Assembly: GCA_964544655.1 (NCBI GenBank)
Contig: CAZJCM010000005.1
Location: 1 to 64,000, forward strand
From: HyVt-443 sp964544655
GTDB lineage: Bacteria; Pseudomonadota; Gammaproteobacteria; Chromatiales; Chromatiaceae
DNA: 64,000 nucleotides
Direction: 5' to 3'
The position numbers and the translations under genes are program-made. Shown here in pieces: positions 26,176 to 34,428 of this stretch. Under the pieces are notes generated by a model. The model did not search any database, was not told the DNA's origin, and saw only the letters and a program-made list of their open reading frames with translations. Positions within the stretch are counted from its first letter, which is position 1, and every line of letters begins with the position of its first letter.

Positions 26176-28311
26176 TTACTCAGTATTTCGGGGCAGCAAA
26201 ATAACGAACTCCGCCCCGCCCGCTCTTTTATTACAGCAACTGATCGAACCACCCAGGTCGGCAACCAGGTTTCTGACAATGGTCAGACCCAGACCCGAGT
26301 GACCCTTTCCTTTTGAACTCTTGATCGGTGTAAAGATACTGCTCAACACCTCATCCGGTATGCCCGGACCGTTATCCGCTATCGCCAGCTCCACATACGG
26401 CCGGCCATCCACATTGATCTGATCACGGGTGGCAACGGTGATCTCCCCCCCGTCCGGCATTGCCTCGATGGCATTCTTGATCAGATTGGTCACGATCTGT
26501 TTGATACTGTTGCGATTGCTCCGCACCGGCGGCATCGTCTCGTCCAACTGTAGGTGCTCGCGAATGCCATGGCTGGCAAAATGGGAGACCCGGAACACCT
26601 CCAGCAGATCCCGCAGAAGCTTATTGATGTCCACTGCCCCCTGGGGCAGGTCGCTCGGCTTCGCCACGTCACGCATGCGCAGCAGGATATTGGCTACCCG
26701 GTCGATCTCTTCACTGAGGATGGAAAGCTGGGATTGCACCGCGTCGTCACCACTCAGTCGCAGAGAAAGCACCTGCAGATAGTTCTTGATGATGGCCAGC
26801 GGGTTGTTCGCCTCATGGGTCAGCTTACGTACCTGCTCCTGCTGCCGCTCCCGTTCCAGTTCGATCAGCTCCCGCCGCTCCTGCATGGCCAGCTGCCGTT
26901 GCTGAATGGTGACGGCGACCACCTCGGCAAAGCTGCGCAGCAGCGTTTCCTGCTGATGTAGCGCGACCACAGCGGCATATTCCACCCCCATCACCATTAC
27001 ACCGATCCTCTGGGTACCGGTGTGTAGCGGTATGCAAAGTGTCTCTTCCGCCGCCAGCAGCTTGGCCAATTGCCGATCGACCACGCTACGGTTGGCCGCC
27101 GTGGCCAGCTCGTGACTACTGATGACCGTTTGTTCGATCACCGCATCCGCCAACATACTACGGCCCGGCTGCAAGGCAATCTGAAACTCGCCGATATGCG
27201 CCAGTGTCACCCCACGGCCGGCCACCGCCCGCAGACGGGCGGCATCGGAATCAATGAGGAAACAAATACTGTGTGATGCCCCAAACAGAATCTCCAGATC
27301 CAGCAGCGCAGCCTGGATGGTCTCTTCCAGCAGGGCCGATGCCTGCAACTGCCGCTGTGGCGCCGCCAGCAAGGCGAATTCACGCACCCGACGGGCCAAT
27401 GCCAGGCGTATCTCCTCACTGTCGGCGTAGAAGTGGCCGTCATCGCTCAACCGGATAGCCAACGCCTCGGCCGCCTTCTGCACCTGCCCCCGGACCGCCA
27501 GCATCAGATCATCGATCACCGCCGGTGCAAGACCGAACAGCAGGTCTGCATCGGCGTGTAACCGATCTGCACCCTGCCTGCCATCGCTCAGTCTGGCAGC
27601 CAGGTTCAACAGCTTGATCAGGCGTGGCGTATCCAGCAGCGCGTCTGCCGGTTCATGCTGATAGAGGATGGCGTCACTCAGCAGCGATCCCGAATCCCAT
27701 TGCCGCAGCAGAAAAGCACCCATTTCACTGCTGCTGGAACCAAAGCGTCGCCGTTCATGTTCCTGCAACATCTGGCCATCTTCGGCCTGCAGCGCCATAT
27801 CGGCATAGCCAGATGGGTCCTGCTTCAGGAACACCAGCTGTCCGAGGCGATGCATCAACCCGGCCAGGTAGGCCTCATCCGTGGCGTCATATCCGGTCAA
27901 CCGGGCCAATTCCCGCGCGGCATGGGCGCAACTGAGAGAGCGTTGCCAAAAACCGCCCATCCAGCGCCCCACCTGCGGGTTGAAACTGGCAAAAAACTGA
28001 TGCACCGATGAGGTTATGGCAATGGTCTTGATGGTATCCAGCCCCAGCGCGACCAACAGCCGGTTGAAGTCCCGCACATCGTTCCATTGGGCATAGGTTG
28101 GAGAATTGGCAATGGCAACGATACGCGCCCTCAGACCCACGTCCTGCTGGATGATGGCAGCCAGTTCATCGAAACTGACATCGACTTTATGGCAGGCTTC
28201 GATTAACTTGAGCAGCACATGGGGGATGGACGGCAACTCACCGACATCCAACCCGACCGCATGACTGATGGACAGGTCGCGCATGGCTACGTCAGGCGTT
28301 TTGCCGGACAA
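26176..28311 (-). CDS. HDOD-GAF-histidine kinase
   Basis: A 711-residue signalling protein with no membrane segment. An HDOD domain (about residues 20-215, DVGELPSIPHVLLKLIE onward) leads to a GAF-like domain (about 325-470), a helical linker, and a histidine kinase core with an unusual H-box LTHEANNPLAI (His499). The HATPase domain has the N-box NLIKNAIEA (609-617), DNGPGIP and GHSGLGL (670-676). HDOD domains are degenerate HD-type modules that mediate protein interactions in c-di-GMP and stress signalling; fusion to a kinase is uncommon. It is operonic with the receiver-GGDEF-EAL gene. Confidence 0.9.
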   Translation of the reverse strand: MSGKTPDVAMRDLSISHAVGLDVGELPSIPHVLLKLIEACHKVDVSFDELAAIIQQDVGLRARIVAIANSPTYAQWNDVRDFNRLLVALGLDTIKTIAITSSVHQFFASFNPQVGRWMGGFWQRSLSCAHAARELARLTGYDATDEAYLAGLMHRLGQLVFLKQDPSGYADMALQAEDGQMLQEHERRRFGSSSSEMGAFLLRQWDSGSLLSDAILYQHEPADALLDTPRLIKLLNLAARLSDGRQGADRLHADADLLFGLAPAVIDDLMLAVRGQVQKAAEALAIRLSDDGHFYADSEEIRLALARRVREFALLAAPQRQLQASALLEETIQAALLDLEILFGASHSICFLIDSDAARLRAVAGRGVTLAHIGEFQIALQPGRSMLADAVIEQTVISSHELATAANRSVVDRQLAKLLAAEETLCIPLHTGTQRIGVMVMGVEYAAVVALHQQETLLRSFAEVVAVTIQQRQLAMQERRELIELERERQQEQVRKLTHEANNPLAIIKNYLQVLSLRLSGDDAVQSQLSILSEEIDRVANILLRMRDVAKPSDLPQGAVDINKLLRDLLEVFRVSHFASHGIREHLQLDETMPPVRSNRNSIKQIVTNLIKNAIEAMPDGGEITVATRDQINVDGRPYVELAIADNGPGIPDEVLSSIFTPIKSSKGKGHSGLGLTIVRNLVADLGGSISCCNKRAGGAEFVILLPRNTE

Positions 28312-28374
28312 GGTCCATTGATGTGGTGAACATGACGGGTATTCATCGCCTTTTCTTGTATATCGTTGACAGGC

Positions 28375-28414
28375 TACTTCATGTTTTAAGCCACTTTAAC
28401 AGAACCATGAAGTA
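28375..28414. promoter_or_regulatory. Inverted repeat in divergent promoter region, possible operator
   Basis: Perfect 9-bp arms TACTTCATG (28375-28383) and CATGAAGTA (28406-28414) are separated by 22 bp, putting their centres 31 bp apart, about three helical turns. The site lies between the HDOD-kinase start and the divergent MinD-like start, 5 bp before the latter. A related direct repeat (AAGCCACTTTAAC at 28388-28400 and TAGCCACTTCAACC at 28437-28450) overlaps it. Confidence 0.45.
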
Positions 28415-28419
28415 ACGCA

Positions 28420-29622
28420 ATGATTTATCATATTTTTAGCCACTTCAACCAGACGAGAAAAACCATCGCCAGCGATCGTAAACCACTATCGGCAGAAGCC
28501 CCATCCCCACCGGCAACCCGGCATCGCGCCAGCGTCGCAACCATTATCGGCCTGCCGGACGGACACAATGAAAGTGCCGTCACCAACAACCTGGCTGCTG
28601 CTCTCGCCAGGCGGGGTGCCAGCGTGTGTCTACTCGAAACCACACCCGGCAGTGATGGCATGCAGCGGCTATTGCAGCACGAGCACCCCTGCCATGAACT
28701 CTTCGACACCACCAGTCACAAGATAGCACAGCTGCCTGGATGCGACTGCCTGGCCAGCTTCATTCATCTCGATATGAGCGTACAGCAGCGGCTCATCGAT
28801 GCCTTGCGATATCTTGAGAGCCATTTTGATTTTCTGCTCATCGGAATACCGGCAAACAGGGTCGATAGGCAGCTGCCACTGGTGTTGGCGGCACCCTGCC
28901 CTTTGTTGGTGATCACGCCGGAAGCCGCCGCAACAGAGCAGGTGTTTGCCGGGCTGAAGCGGATGAAGCAACACTATTTCGACCAGCCGGTCCGAATCAT
29001 CGTCAGCCGCGTCCACGGACTGGCCATGGCGCACAGGCTGTTTCAGGAATTTCGCCGGCGGGTCGCCCATTATCTGCAGTTGGAGGTCCGTTATCTGGGC
29101 TATACGTTGCTGCAGGGCGAAGAGACGGAGGCCCTTACCCACCACTGCCTGGATGCCATTGCCGAGCGCATGCAGTGGCAGATGGAGGCACAGTCACCAC
29201 CTTGCACAGGGATAAGCGCCTATTTCACCAAGTTACTGGTTCCGTCCCAGACGACAGCAGAGCAGGCCTCAGCCGCCGAAGACGGGGAAGCAAATCCAGC
29301 GACAGACGACGCGGGGCACGGCCTGCTCAGCGCAGTCTATTACGCCAGTCTGTTCGGGAGCAATCACAGCAACACCAGCAGCCAGACCAAGGCCGCCAGG
29401 AAGATACTCAGCAGTACGGCGGCGGAACCGATATCCTTGGCCCGCCCCGACAGCTCATGCCACTCGCCGCCAAACCGATCCACTACCGCTTCGATGGCTG
29501 AATTGAGCAGTTCGGTCAGCGGCACCAACAGCAGGCTGCCGACCAACAGGGCCCGCTCCACGCCGCTCTCACCTAGCCAGATCCCCAATGGCAGCAGCAG
29601 CAAGGCACCCAGCAACTCCTGA
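28420..29622 (+). CDS. MinD/FlhG-like protein with degenerate P-loop
   Basis: The first 315 residues follow the MinD/ParA fold: a beta strand SVATIIGLP, a helix NNLAAALARRGASVCLLE, a QRLIDALRYLESHFDFLLIGIPA strand, and LLVITPEAAATEQVFAGLKRM. The deviant Walker A (GKGGVGKT) is replaced by LPDGHNESAV, losing both lysines, and the usual LLDAD is LLETT, so ATP hydrolysis is unlikely. From about residue 316 the frame runs into the convergent dgkA gene without a stop and becomes Ser/Thr/Pro-rich, so the natural C-terminus is uncertain. Divergent from the HDOD kinase. Confidence 0.75.
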   Translation: MIYHIFSHFNQTRKTIASDRKPLSAEAPSPPATRHRASVATIIGLPDGHNESAVTNNLAAALARRGASVCLLETTPGSDGMQRLLQHEHPCHELFDTTSHKIAQLPGCDCLASFIHLDMSVQQRLIDALRYLESHFDFLLIGIPANRVDRQLPLVLAAPCPLLVITPEAAATEQVFAGLKRMKQHYFDQPVRIIVSRVHGLAMAHRLFQEFRRRVAHYLQLEVRYLGYTLLQGEETEALTHHCLDAIAERMQWQMEAQSPPCTGISAYFTKLLVPSQTTAEQASAAEDGEANPATDDAGHGLLSAVYYASLFGSNHSNTSSQTKAARKILSSTAAEPISLARPDSSCHSPPNRSTTASMAELSSSVSGTNSRLPTNRARSTPLSPSQIPNGSSSKAPSNS

Positions 29623-29723
29623 CGGAATGCCTCTTCATGCTGAAAACAGGCCCGGAAACCGGCCAGCGAATAACCCCAGGCGTTGATCAGGCGACGCAGG
29701 CCGCGGGCCTGTTGCCCGGCCAT
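29364..29723 (-). CDS. dgkA: Diacylglycerol kinase
   Basis: A 119-residue inner-membrane enzyme that phosphorylates diacylglycerol for phospholipid recycling. Three transmembrane helices and the signature LTELLNSAIEAVVDR, with catalytic Glu, are present; an E at the start of the first amphipathic region (HEEAFRQEL) is the other metal ligand. The ATG overlaps the gcvPB stop by one base. Its 3' end lies inside the open frame of the convergent MinD-like gene. Confidence 0.95.
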   Translation of the reverse strand: MAGQQARGLRRLINAWGYSLAGFRACFQHEEAFRQELLGALLLLPLGIWLGESGVERALLVGSLLLVPLTELLNSAIEAVVDRFGGEWHELSGRAKDIGSAAVLLSIFLAALVWLLVLL

Positions 29724-31180
29724 CAGTCGCCGGCCGGCCGCCAGGCCAGATCCAGTTCGCGGGCGGCCCGCACATCGTCCAGGCGCCGTACCGGCAGGGA
29801 ATAGGGGGCGCCCTTGACCCGATCAGGCTCCTGCTCGGCCTCCTGCAGAATAGTCACCATTGCCTCGATGAAACCGTCCAGCGTCGCCTTGTCCTCAGTC
29901 TCGGTAGGCTCGATCAGCAGGCATTCCGGAACCAGCAGGGGGAAATAGGTGGTGGGGGCATGAAAACCGTAATCCAGCAGCCGCTTGGCGAAGTCCATGG
30001 TATTCACCCCCAGCTCCTTGGCCTGGCGGCGCAGGGTGATGATGAACTCGTGGGTGGCCCGCCGTTGGGGATAGGCCGCCTCGAAGCCCGATGACTGCAG
30101 CCGCTTGAGCATATAGTTGGCATTCAGGGTGGAATACTCGGCCACCCGTTGCATCCCGTCACGGCCCAACATCAGGGCATAGGCGTAGGCCCGCAGCAGA
30201 ATGCCCGCATTGCCGGCGAAAGCGGTAAGGCGGCCGATGGAGTCGGGGCACTCCTGCTCTGTCAGCCAGACGTACTCATCGCCGTCCCGGGCCACCATGG
30301 GCACTGGCAGATAGGGCTGCAGACGCTCGCTGACCCCCACCGGTCCGGCGCCGGGTCCGCCACCACCGTGCGGCGTGGAGAAGGTTTTGTGCAGGTTCAT
30401 GTGGATAACGTCGAAACCCATGTCACCGGGGCGCACCTTGCCCAGAATCGCATTCAGGTTGGCGCCGTCGTAGTAAAGCAGGCCGCCCGCCTCGTGCACC
30501 AGCCGGGCAATCTCCGTGATACGCCGGTCGAACACCCCCAGGGTGGAGGGGTTGGTGAGCATGATCCCCGCGGTCTGGGGCCCAAGGGCCGCGCTCAAGG
30601 CATCCACATCCACGTCACCCTCGGCATTGGTGGGGATCTCCCGCACCTTGTAGCCGCACATCACCGCCGAGGCCGGGTTGGTGCCGTGGGCCGTGTCAGG
30701 CACCAGGATCTCATTGCGCCCATGGTCGCCCCGGGCCTCATGGTAGGCGCGAATCATGGCCACACCGGCGAACTCCCCCTGGGCGCCGGCAGCCGGAGTG
30801 AGCGACACCGCCTGCATACCAGTCAACCCCTTCAGTATCTCCTGCAGATCATACATGCAGGCCATGAAGCCCTGACTGTGGGACAGCGGCGCCTCCGGAT
30901 GACGGGAAAGAAATCCAGGCAGCATCGCCTGCTGATTACAGCCCCGTGGATTGTACTTCATGGTGCAGGAGCCGAGGGGATAGAAGTGGGTGTCGATGGA
31001 AAAGTTCTGCTGCGACAGGCGGGTGTAATGGCGCACCACCTGCATCTCCGACACCTCCGGCAGCGCTGCCGGCCGGCGACGGCGGAACCGTTCCGGCAAG
31101 GTGGAGAGGTCGGCCGCTGCCTGCGGCGACTGGGCGACGGCACGGCGGCCTGGCTTGGATTGTTCCTGTATCAACTGCAT
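29723..31180 (-). CDS. gcvPB: Glycine dehydrogenase (decarboxylating) subunit 2
   Basis: The PLP-binding half of the two-subunit P protein of the glycine cleavage system. The PLP lysine lies in MNLHKTFSTPHGGGGPG (about residue 217). The 485-residue protein works with GcvPA to decarboxylate glycine and pass aminomethyl to the GcvH lipoyl arm. It begins 6 nt after gcvPA. The split P protein is typical of Firmicutes, archaea and some gammaproteobacteria, unlike the single gcvP of E. coli. Confidence 0.95.
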   Translation of the reverse strand: MQLIQEQSKPGRRAVAQSPQAAADLSTLPERFRRRRPAALPEVSEMQVVRHYTRLSQQNFSIDTHFYPLGSCTMKYNPRGCNQQAMLPGFLSRHPEAPLSHSQGFMACMYDLQEILKGLTGMQAVSLTPAAGAQGEFAGVAMIRAYHEARGDHGRNEILVPDTAHGTNPASAVMCGYKVREIPTNAEGDVDVDALSAALGPQTAGIMLTNPSTLGVFDRRITEIARLVHEAGGLLYYDGANLNAILGKVRPGDMGFDVIHMNLHKTFSTPHGGGGPGAGPVGVSERLQPYLPVPMVARDGDEYVWLTEQECPDSIGRLTAFAGNAGILLRAYAYALMLGRDGMQRVAEYSTLNANYMLKRLQSSGFEAAYPQRRATHEFIITLRRQAKELGVNTMDFAKRLLDYGFHAPTTYFPLLVPECLLIEPTETEDKATLDGFIEAMVTILQEAEQEPDRVKGAPYSLPVRRLDDVRAARELDLAWRPAGD

Positions 31181-31186
31181 CCTGGG

Positions 31187-32587
31187 TCACCACTCTTTCG
31201 GTTGAAGCTGACAGGGGGCGCCCCCCTGCATCTGGAGCACCCGCCCCAGCTTGGTCACATAGTCATCGATCTCCTGAGAGGTCCGCTTCTCGGTGGCGCA
31301 GACCAGGATCGCGTTGCCCAGCTCAGGATAGTCCCGGGACAGGTCCAGCCCGGCCAGCACGTTGTGTGCGGCCAGGGCGCGCAACACGCCTGCAGCGGGC
31401 ACCGGCAGAGCGATCACCCGCTCATGAAAGGCGGGGCGATCGAACTGGCTGGTCACGCCCGGCAGTGACGTCAACTGCTTCTCCAATGCACTCATGTTGG
31501 CATGGCAGGCGGCCGCGGTGCGCGCCAGTCCTTCACTGCCGAGCAGCGCCATATGAATGGTGGCCGCAGTCACCATCAGCCCCTGGTTGGTGCAGATATT
31601 GGACGTGGCCTTGGAGCGTCGTATGTGCTGCTCCCGGGCCTGCAGCGTAAGGGTAAACCCCTGCTTGCCATCGAGATCCTGGGTGCGGCCAATGATGCGC
31701 CCCGGCATCTGTCGCACCAGCTTCTGCCGGCAGCAGAGAAAGCCGAAATAGGGCCCGCCCGAGGAGAGGGGCGCCCCCAGCGGCTGGCCTTCACCACAAC
31801 AGATATCCACCCCTTCACCGCCCCACTCACCCGGCGGGTGCAGCACGGCCAGGGCCAGCGGATTGACCACCGCGATGGCCAGCATACCGTTGGCGTGGGC
31901 CCAGTCCGTGAGCTCATCCACCTCTTCCAGCACGCCAAAAAAGTTGGGCTGGGGGATCACCAGCGCGGCAAAATCCTCTCCCGCATATTGATCCAGCCGG
32001 GCCGGGTCGGTATGCCCCCCGACCGGGTCGAAGGGCAGCTCCACCAGCTCGATATCCTGATTGTGGACGATATTGTGCACCACCCGGCGATAGGCCGGAT
32101 GCAGACTGCGCGGCAGCAGCACCCGCTTCGACTTGGATTTGCGGTTGGCCCGCACCGCCATCAACACCGCTTCTGCCAGGGCCGAAGCGCCGTCATACAT
32201 GGAGGTGTTGGAGACCTCCATGGCGGTCAGCGCAGTCATCATGGACTGGTACTCGTAGAGCAGCTGCAGGGTGCCCTGACTGGCCTCCGCCTGGTATGGG
32301 GTATAGGCGCTGTAGAACTCACCGCGGGTGGCGATCTCCCATACCGCCGCCGGGATATGGTGATCGTAGGCCCCGGCGCCGATGAAACAGGCCGCATGAC
32401 CATCCTCCCGCGCCCGTGCTGCCAGCAAGCGGGCACTTTCCATCTCCGACATGGCCGCCGGTACCGCTTCCAGCTCACCGCAGCGCAGGTCTGCAGGTAT
32501 CTCATCGAACAGGTCGTCGATACTGGCGACACCAATGGTCTCCAGCATCTCCCGCACCTCTTCTTCTGTGTGGGGTATGAAAGGCAT
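31187..32587 (-). CDS. gcvPA: Glycine dehydrogenase (decarboxylating) subunit 1
   Basis: The 466-residue N-terminal half of the P protein. It begins MPFIPHTEEEVREMLETIGV, as in other GcvPA proteins, and contains the conserved FIGAGAYDHHIPA and YTPYQAEASQGTLQLLYEYQ segments. It forms the heterotetramer with GcvPB. It lies 13 nt after gcvH in the riboswitch-controlled operon. Confidence 0.95.
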   Translation of the reverse strand: MPFIPHTEEEVREMLETIGVASIDDLFDEIPADLRCGELEAVPAAMSEMESARLLAARAREDGHAACFIGAGAYDHHIPAAVWEIATRGEFYSAYTPYQAEASQGTLQLLYEYQSMMTALTAMEVSNTSMYDGASALAEAVLMAVRANRKSKSKRVLLPRSLHPAYRRVVHNIVHNQDIELVELPFDPVGGHTDPARLDQYAGEDFAALVIPQPNFFGVLEEVDELTDWAHANGMLAIAVVNPLALAVLHPPGEWGGEGVDICCGEGQPLGAPLSSGGPYFGFLCCRQKLVRQMPGRIIGRTQDLDGKQGFTLTLQAREQHIRRSKATSNICTNQGLMVTAATIHMALLGSEGLARTAAACHANMSALEKQLTSLPGVTSQFDRPAFHERVIALPVPAAGVLRALAAHNVLAGLDLSRDYPELGNAILVCATEKRTSQEIDDYVTKLGRVLQMQGGAPCQLQPKEW

Positions 32588-32600
32588 ATTCAGGGTCCGC

Positions 32601-32996
32601 TCAGTGGTCCTCGGATTCCATCACCTGGGTGTAGCCTGCCGCATCCAGCAGGCCATCCAACTGCGCCGGATCCGCCAACCGGACCTTGAGCAGCCAACCG
32701 TCGCCGAAGGCATCTTCATTTACCGTTTCCGGGGCATCAGCCAAGGCCTCGTTGACCGCCGTCACCTCACCGGAGACCGGACTGAAGACATCTGACGCCG
32801 CCTTTACCGACTCCACGACCGCGCATTCGGCACCGGCCTCCAGCTCATCCCCCACTTCGGGCAGTTCGACGAAGACCAGGTCCCCCAGCAGTTCCTGGGC
32901 GTGTTCGGTGATGCCGACAGTGACGGTGCCATCCCCCTCGTCGCGGATCCACTCGTGGCTTTTACTGTATTTCAGTTCAGTTGGTACGTTGCTCAT
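32601..32996 (-). CDS. gcvH: Glycine cleavage system H protein
   Basis: A 131-residue lipoyl carrier that shuttles the aminomethyl group between P, T and L proteins. The lipoylated lysine is Lys65 in VESVKAASDV. N-terminal KYSKSHEWIR and the GITEHAQELLGDLVFVELPEVG core are standard. It lies between gcvT and gcvPA. Confidence 0.97.
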   Translation of the reverse strand: MSNVPTELKYSKSHEWIRDEGDGTVTVGITEHAQELLGDLVFVELPEVGDELEAGAECAVVESVKAASDVFSPVSGEVTAVNEALADAPETVNEDAFGDGWLLKVRLADPAQLDGLLDAAGYTQVMESEDH

Positions 32997-33016
32997 CTCT
33001 CATCTACCTGTGCTTG

Positions 33017-34120
33017 TTATGACTGATTGTCTATCTCGATGCATGCCTCGCCATGACGCACGAACGGCGGCTTCACCACCCGCGCCGGCACCTGTTTGCC
33101 GCGGATCTCGACGCTGCAGGTCTCACCCACCTCCGGTGCCAGCCTGGCCAGAGCGATGGCGTGCCCGAGGGTGGGGGAAAAACCACCCGATGTGATCTCG
33201 CCGACCGCCCGCTCTCCGTCGAACACCTTCTGATGATTGCGCAGCACACCGCGCCCGGTCAGCAGCAGGCCGACGAAGCGGCGGTTGGCCGGATCGTCGC
33301 GCCTGACCTCGATCGCCTCACGGCCGATGAAATCCCGCTCTGCCGGCTCCCAGGCAATGGTCCAGGTGAGTCCTGCCTCGAGCGGCGAGGTCTCTTCGTC
33401 CATATCGGCGCCATAGAGATTCATTCCCGCCTCCAGCCGCAGGGTGTCACGGGCGCCCAGGCCACAGGGGGCGACACCGGCGTCCAGCAGACCGCGCCAG
33501 AACACCGGGGCGTCTTCCAGCGGCAGCATCACCTCGAAGCCATCCTCGCCGGTATAGCCGGTGCGGGCGACGAACCAGTCGTCGCCGGGGACGGCGGAGA
33601 ACACCTTCAGTCCGGATGCCGGCTGGCGCAATGCCTTCGGCAGCAACGGCAACGCCCGCTCCCGGGCGTTGGGGCCCTGTACCGCGATCATGGCCAGGTC
33701 CCGCCGCGGCTTCACGGTCACGGCATAGTCAGCCGCCTGGCGGTCGATCCACGCCAGGTCCTTGTCTGAGGTGCCGGCATTGACCACCATGCGAAACCAC
33801 TGATCATCCAGATAGTAGACGATCAGGTCGTCGATCACGCCTCCCCGCTCATTGAGCATGCAACTGTACAGCGCCTTGCCGGGGCTCTTCAGACGCGCCA
33901 CATCGTTGGCCAGCAGATGTTGCAGAAACGGACGTACACCTTCACCGGTGAGATCCACCACGGTCATGTGAGAGACATCGAACATCCCGGCATCCTGGCG
34001 CACGGCATGGTGTTCGTTCAGCTGGGAGCCGTAGTGCAGCGGCATATCCCAGCCACCGAAGGGGACGATGCGCGCCCCCAGCTCATTATGCAGGTCGTAC
34101 AGAATCGTATGTTTGCTCAT
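33017..34120 (-). CDS. gcvT: Aminomethyltransferase (glycine cleavage T protein)
   Basis: A 367-residue folate-dependent enzyme that releases ammonia and forms 5,10-methylenetetrahydrofolate. GcvT motifs include the GAMFDVSHM-type QDAGMFDVSHM, LNERGGVIDDLIVYYL and GARDTLRLEAGMNLYG. The start ATG at 34120 follows GGAGAG by 8 nt; the 15-codon longer frame overlaps the terminator hairpin and is not used. It is first in the gcvT-gcvH-gcvPA-gcvPB operon, with dgkA trailing. Confidence 0.96.
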   Translation of the reverse strand: MSKHTILYDLHNELGARIVPFGGWDMPLHYGSQLNEHHAVRQDAGMFDVSHMTVVDLTGEGVRPFLQHLLANDVARLKSPGKALYSCMLNERGGVIDDLIVYYLDDQWFRMVVNAGTSDKDLAWIDRQAADYAVTVKPRRDLAMIAVQGPNARERALPLLPKALRQPASGLKVFSAVPGDDWFVARTGYTGEDGFEVMLPLEDAPVFWRGLLDAGVAPCGLGARDTLRLEAGMNLYGADMDEETSPLEAGLTWTIAWEPAERDFIGREAIEVRRDDPANRRFVGLLLTGRGVLRNHQKVFDGERAVGEITSGGFSPTLGHAIALARLAPEVGETCSVEIRGKQVPARVVKPPFVRHGEACIEIDNQS

Positions 34121-34142
34121 GACATCACTCTCCATTGGAAAC

Positions 34143-34179
34143 AAAAAAGGCGGCGCCGAACCCATGGTCCCGCGCCGCC
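34143..34179 (-). terminator. Riboswitch-associated intrinsic terminator
   Basis: On the minus strand, a perfect 8-bp stem GGCGGCGC/GCGCCGCC with a 15-nt loop is followed by TTTTTTG, a textbook intrinsic terminator. It lies between the second glycine aptamer and gcvT, abutting the aptamer's P1 stem, so it is probably the expression platform by which glycine controls read-through. Confidence 0.8.
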
Positions 34180-34366
34180 CCTCTGTCCAAAACCTGAGAG
34201 TTTGAAGTCATTAATTGACCCCTGCCCCGTCGGTGGATCGCTGTTCGATCACTCTCCAGAGTCAACCCGGGTGGCCACTGCCACCGCGATCCCCCGGTCC
34301 TTCTGCCTGAGCGATTCCGGACGGTTTGCGCCTTCGGCGCCGGCCCAATGGCCGGTCTCTCCCAAG
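34178..34366 (-). promoter_or_regulatory. Tandem glycine riboswitch
   Basis: Two glycine aptamers in series on the minus strand. Aptamer 1 (about 34283-34366) has GGGAGAGACCGG, GCGCCGAAGGCGCAAA and CTCAGGCAGAAGGACCGGGGG. Aptamer 2 (about 34178-34262) has CTCTGGAGAG, a CCACCGACGGGGCAGGGG stretch and CTCTCAGGTTTTGGACAGAGG, closed by CTCTG/CAGAG. These match the conserved cores of gcvT glycine riboswitches. It lies directly upstream of the gcv operon. Confidence 0.93.
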
Positions 34367-34387
34367 GGATGAAAGGTTGATGGCCCG

Positions 34388-34416
34388 ATCATACAGGGTG
34401 AAAAAGCCATTGCCAA
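34388..34416 (-). promoter_or_regulatory. Sigma-70 promoter of the gcv operon
   Basis: -35 TTGGCA (34411-34416), a 17-nt spacer and -10 TATGAT (34388-34393) on the minus strand. The predicted start near 34380 is about 14 nt before the first aptamer, as expected for a leader whose whole length is the riboswitch. Confidence 0.72.
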
Positions 34417-34428
34417 TCTTCCTTCTCC

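Noticed and set aside
28366..28394. TTGACA before the MinD-like gene as a -35
   Set aside because: No acceptable -10 at 16-18 nt; left as part of the operator region only.
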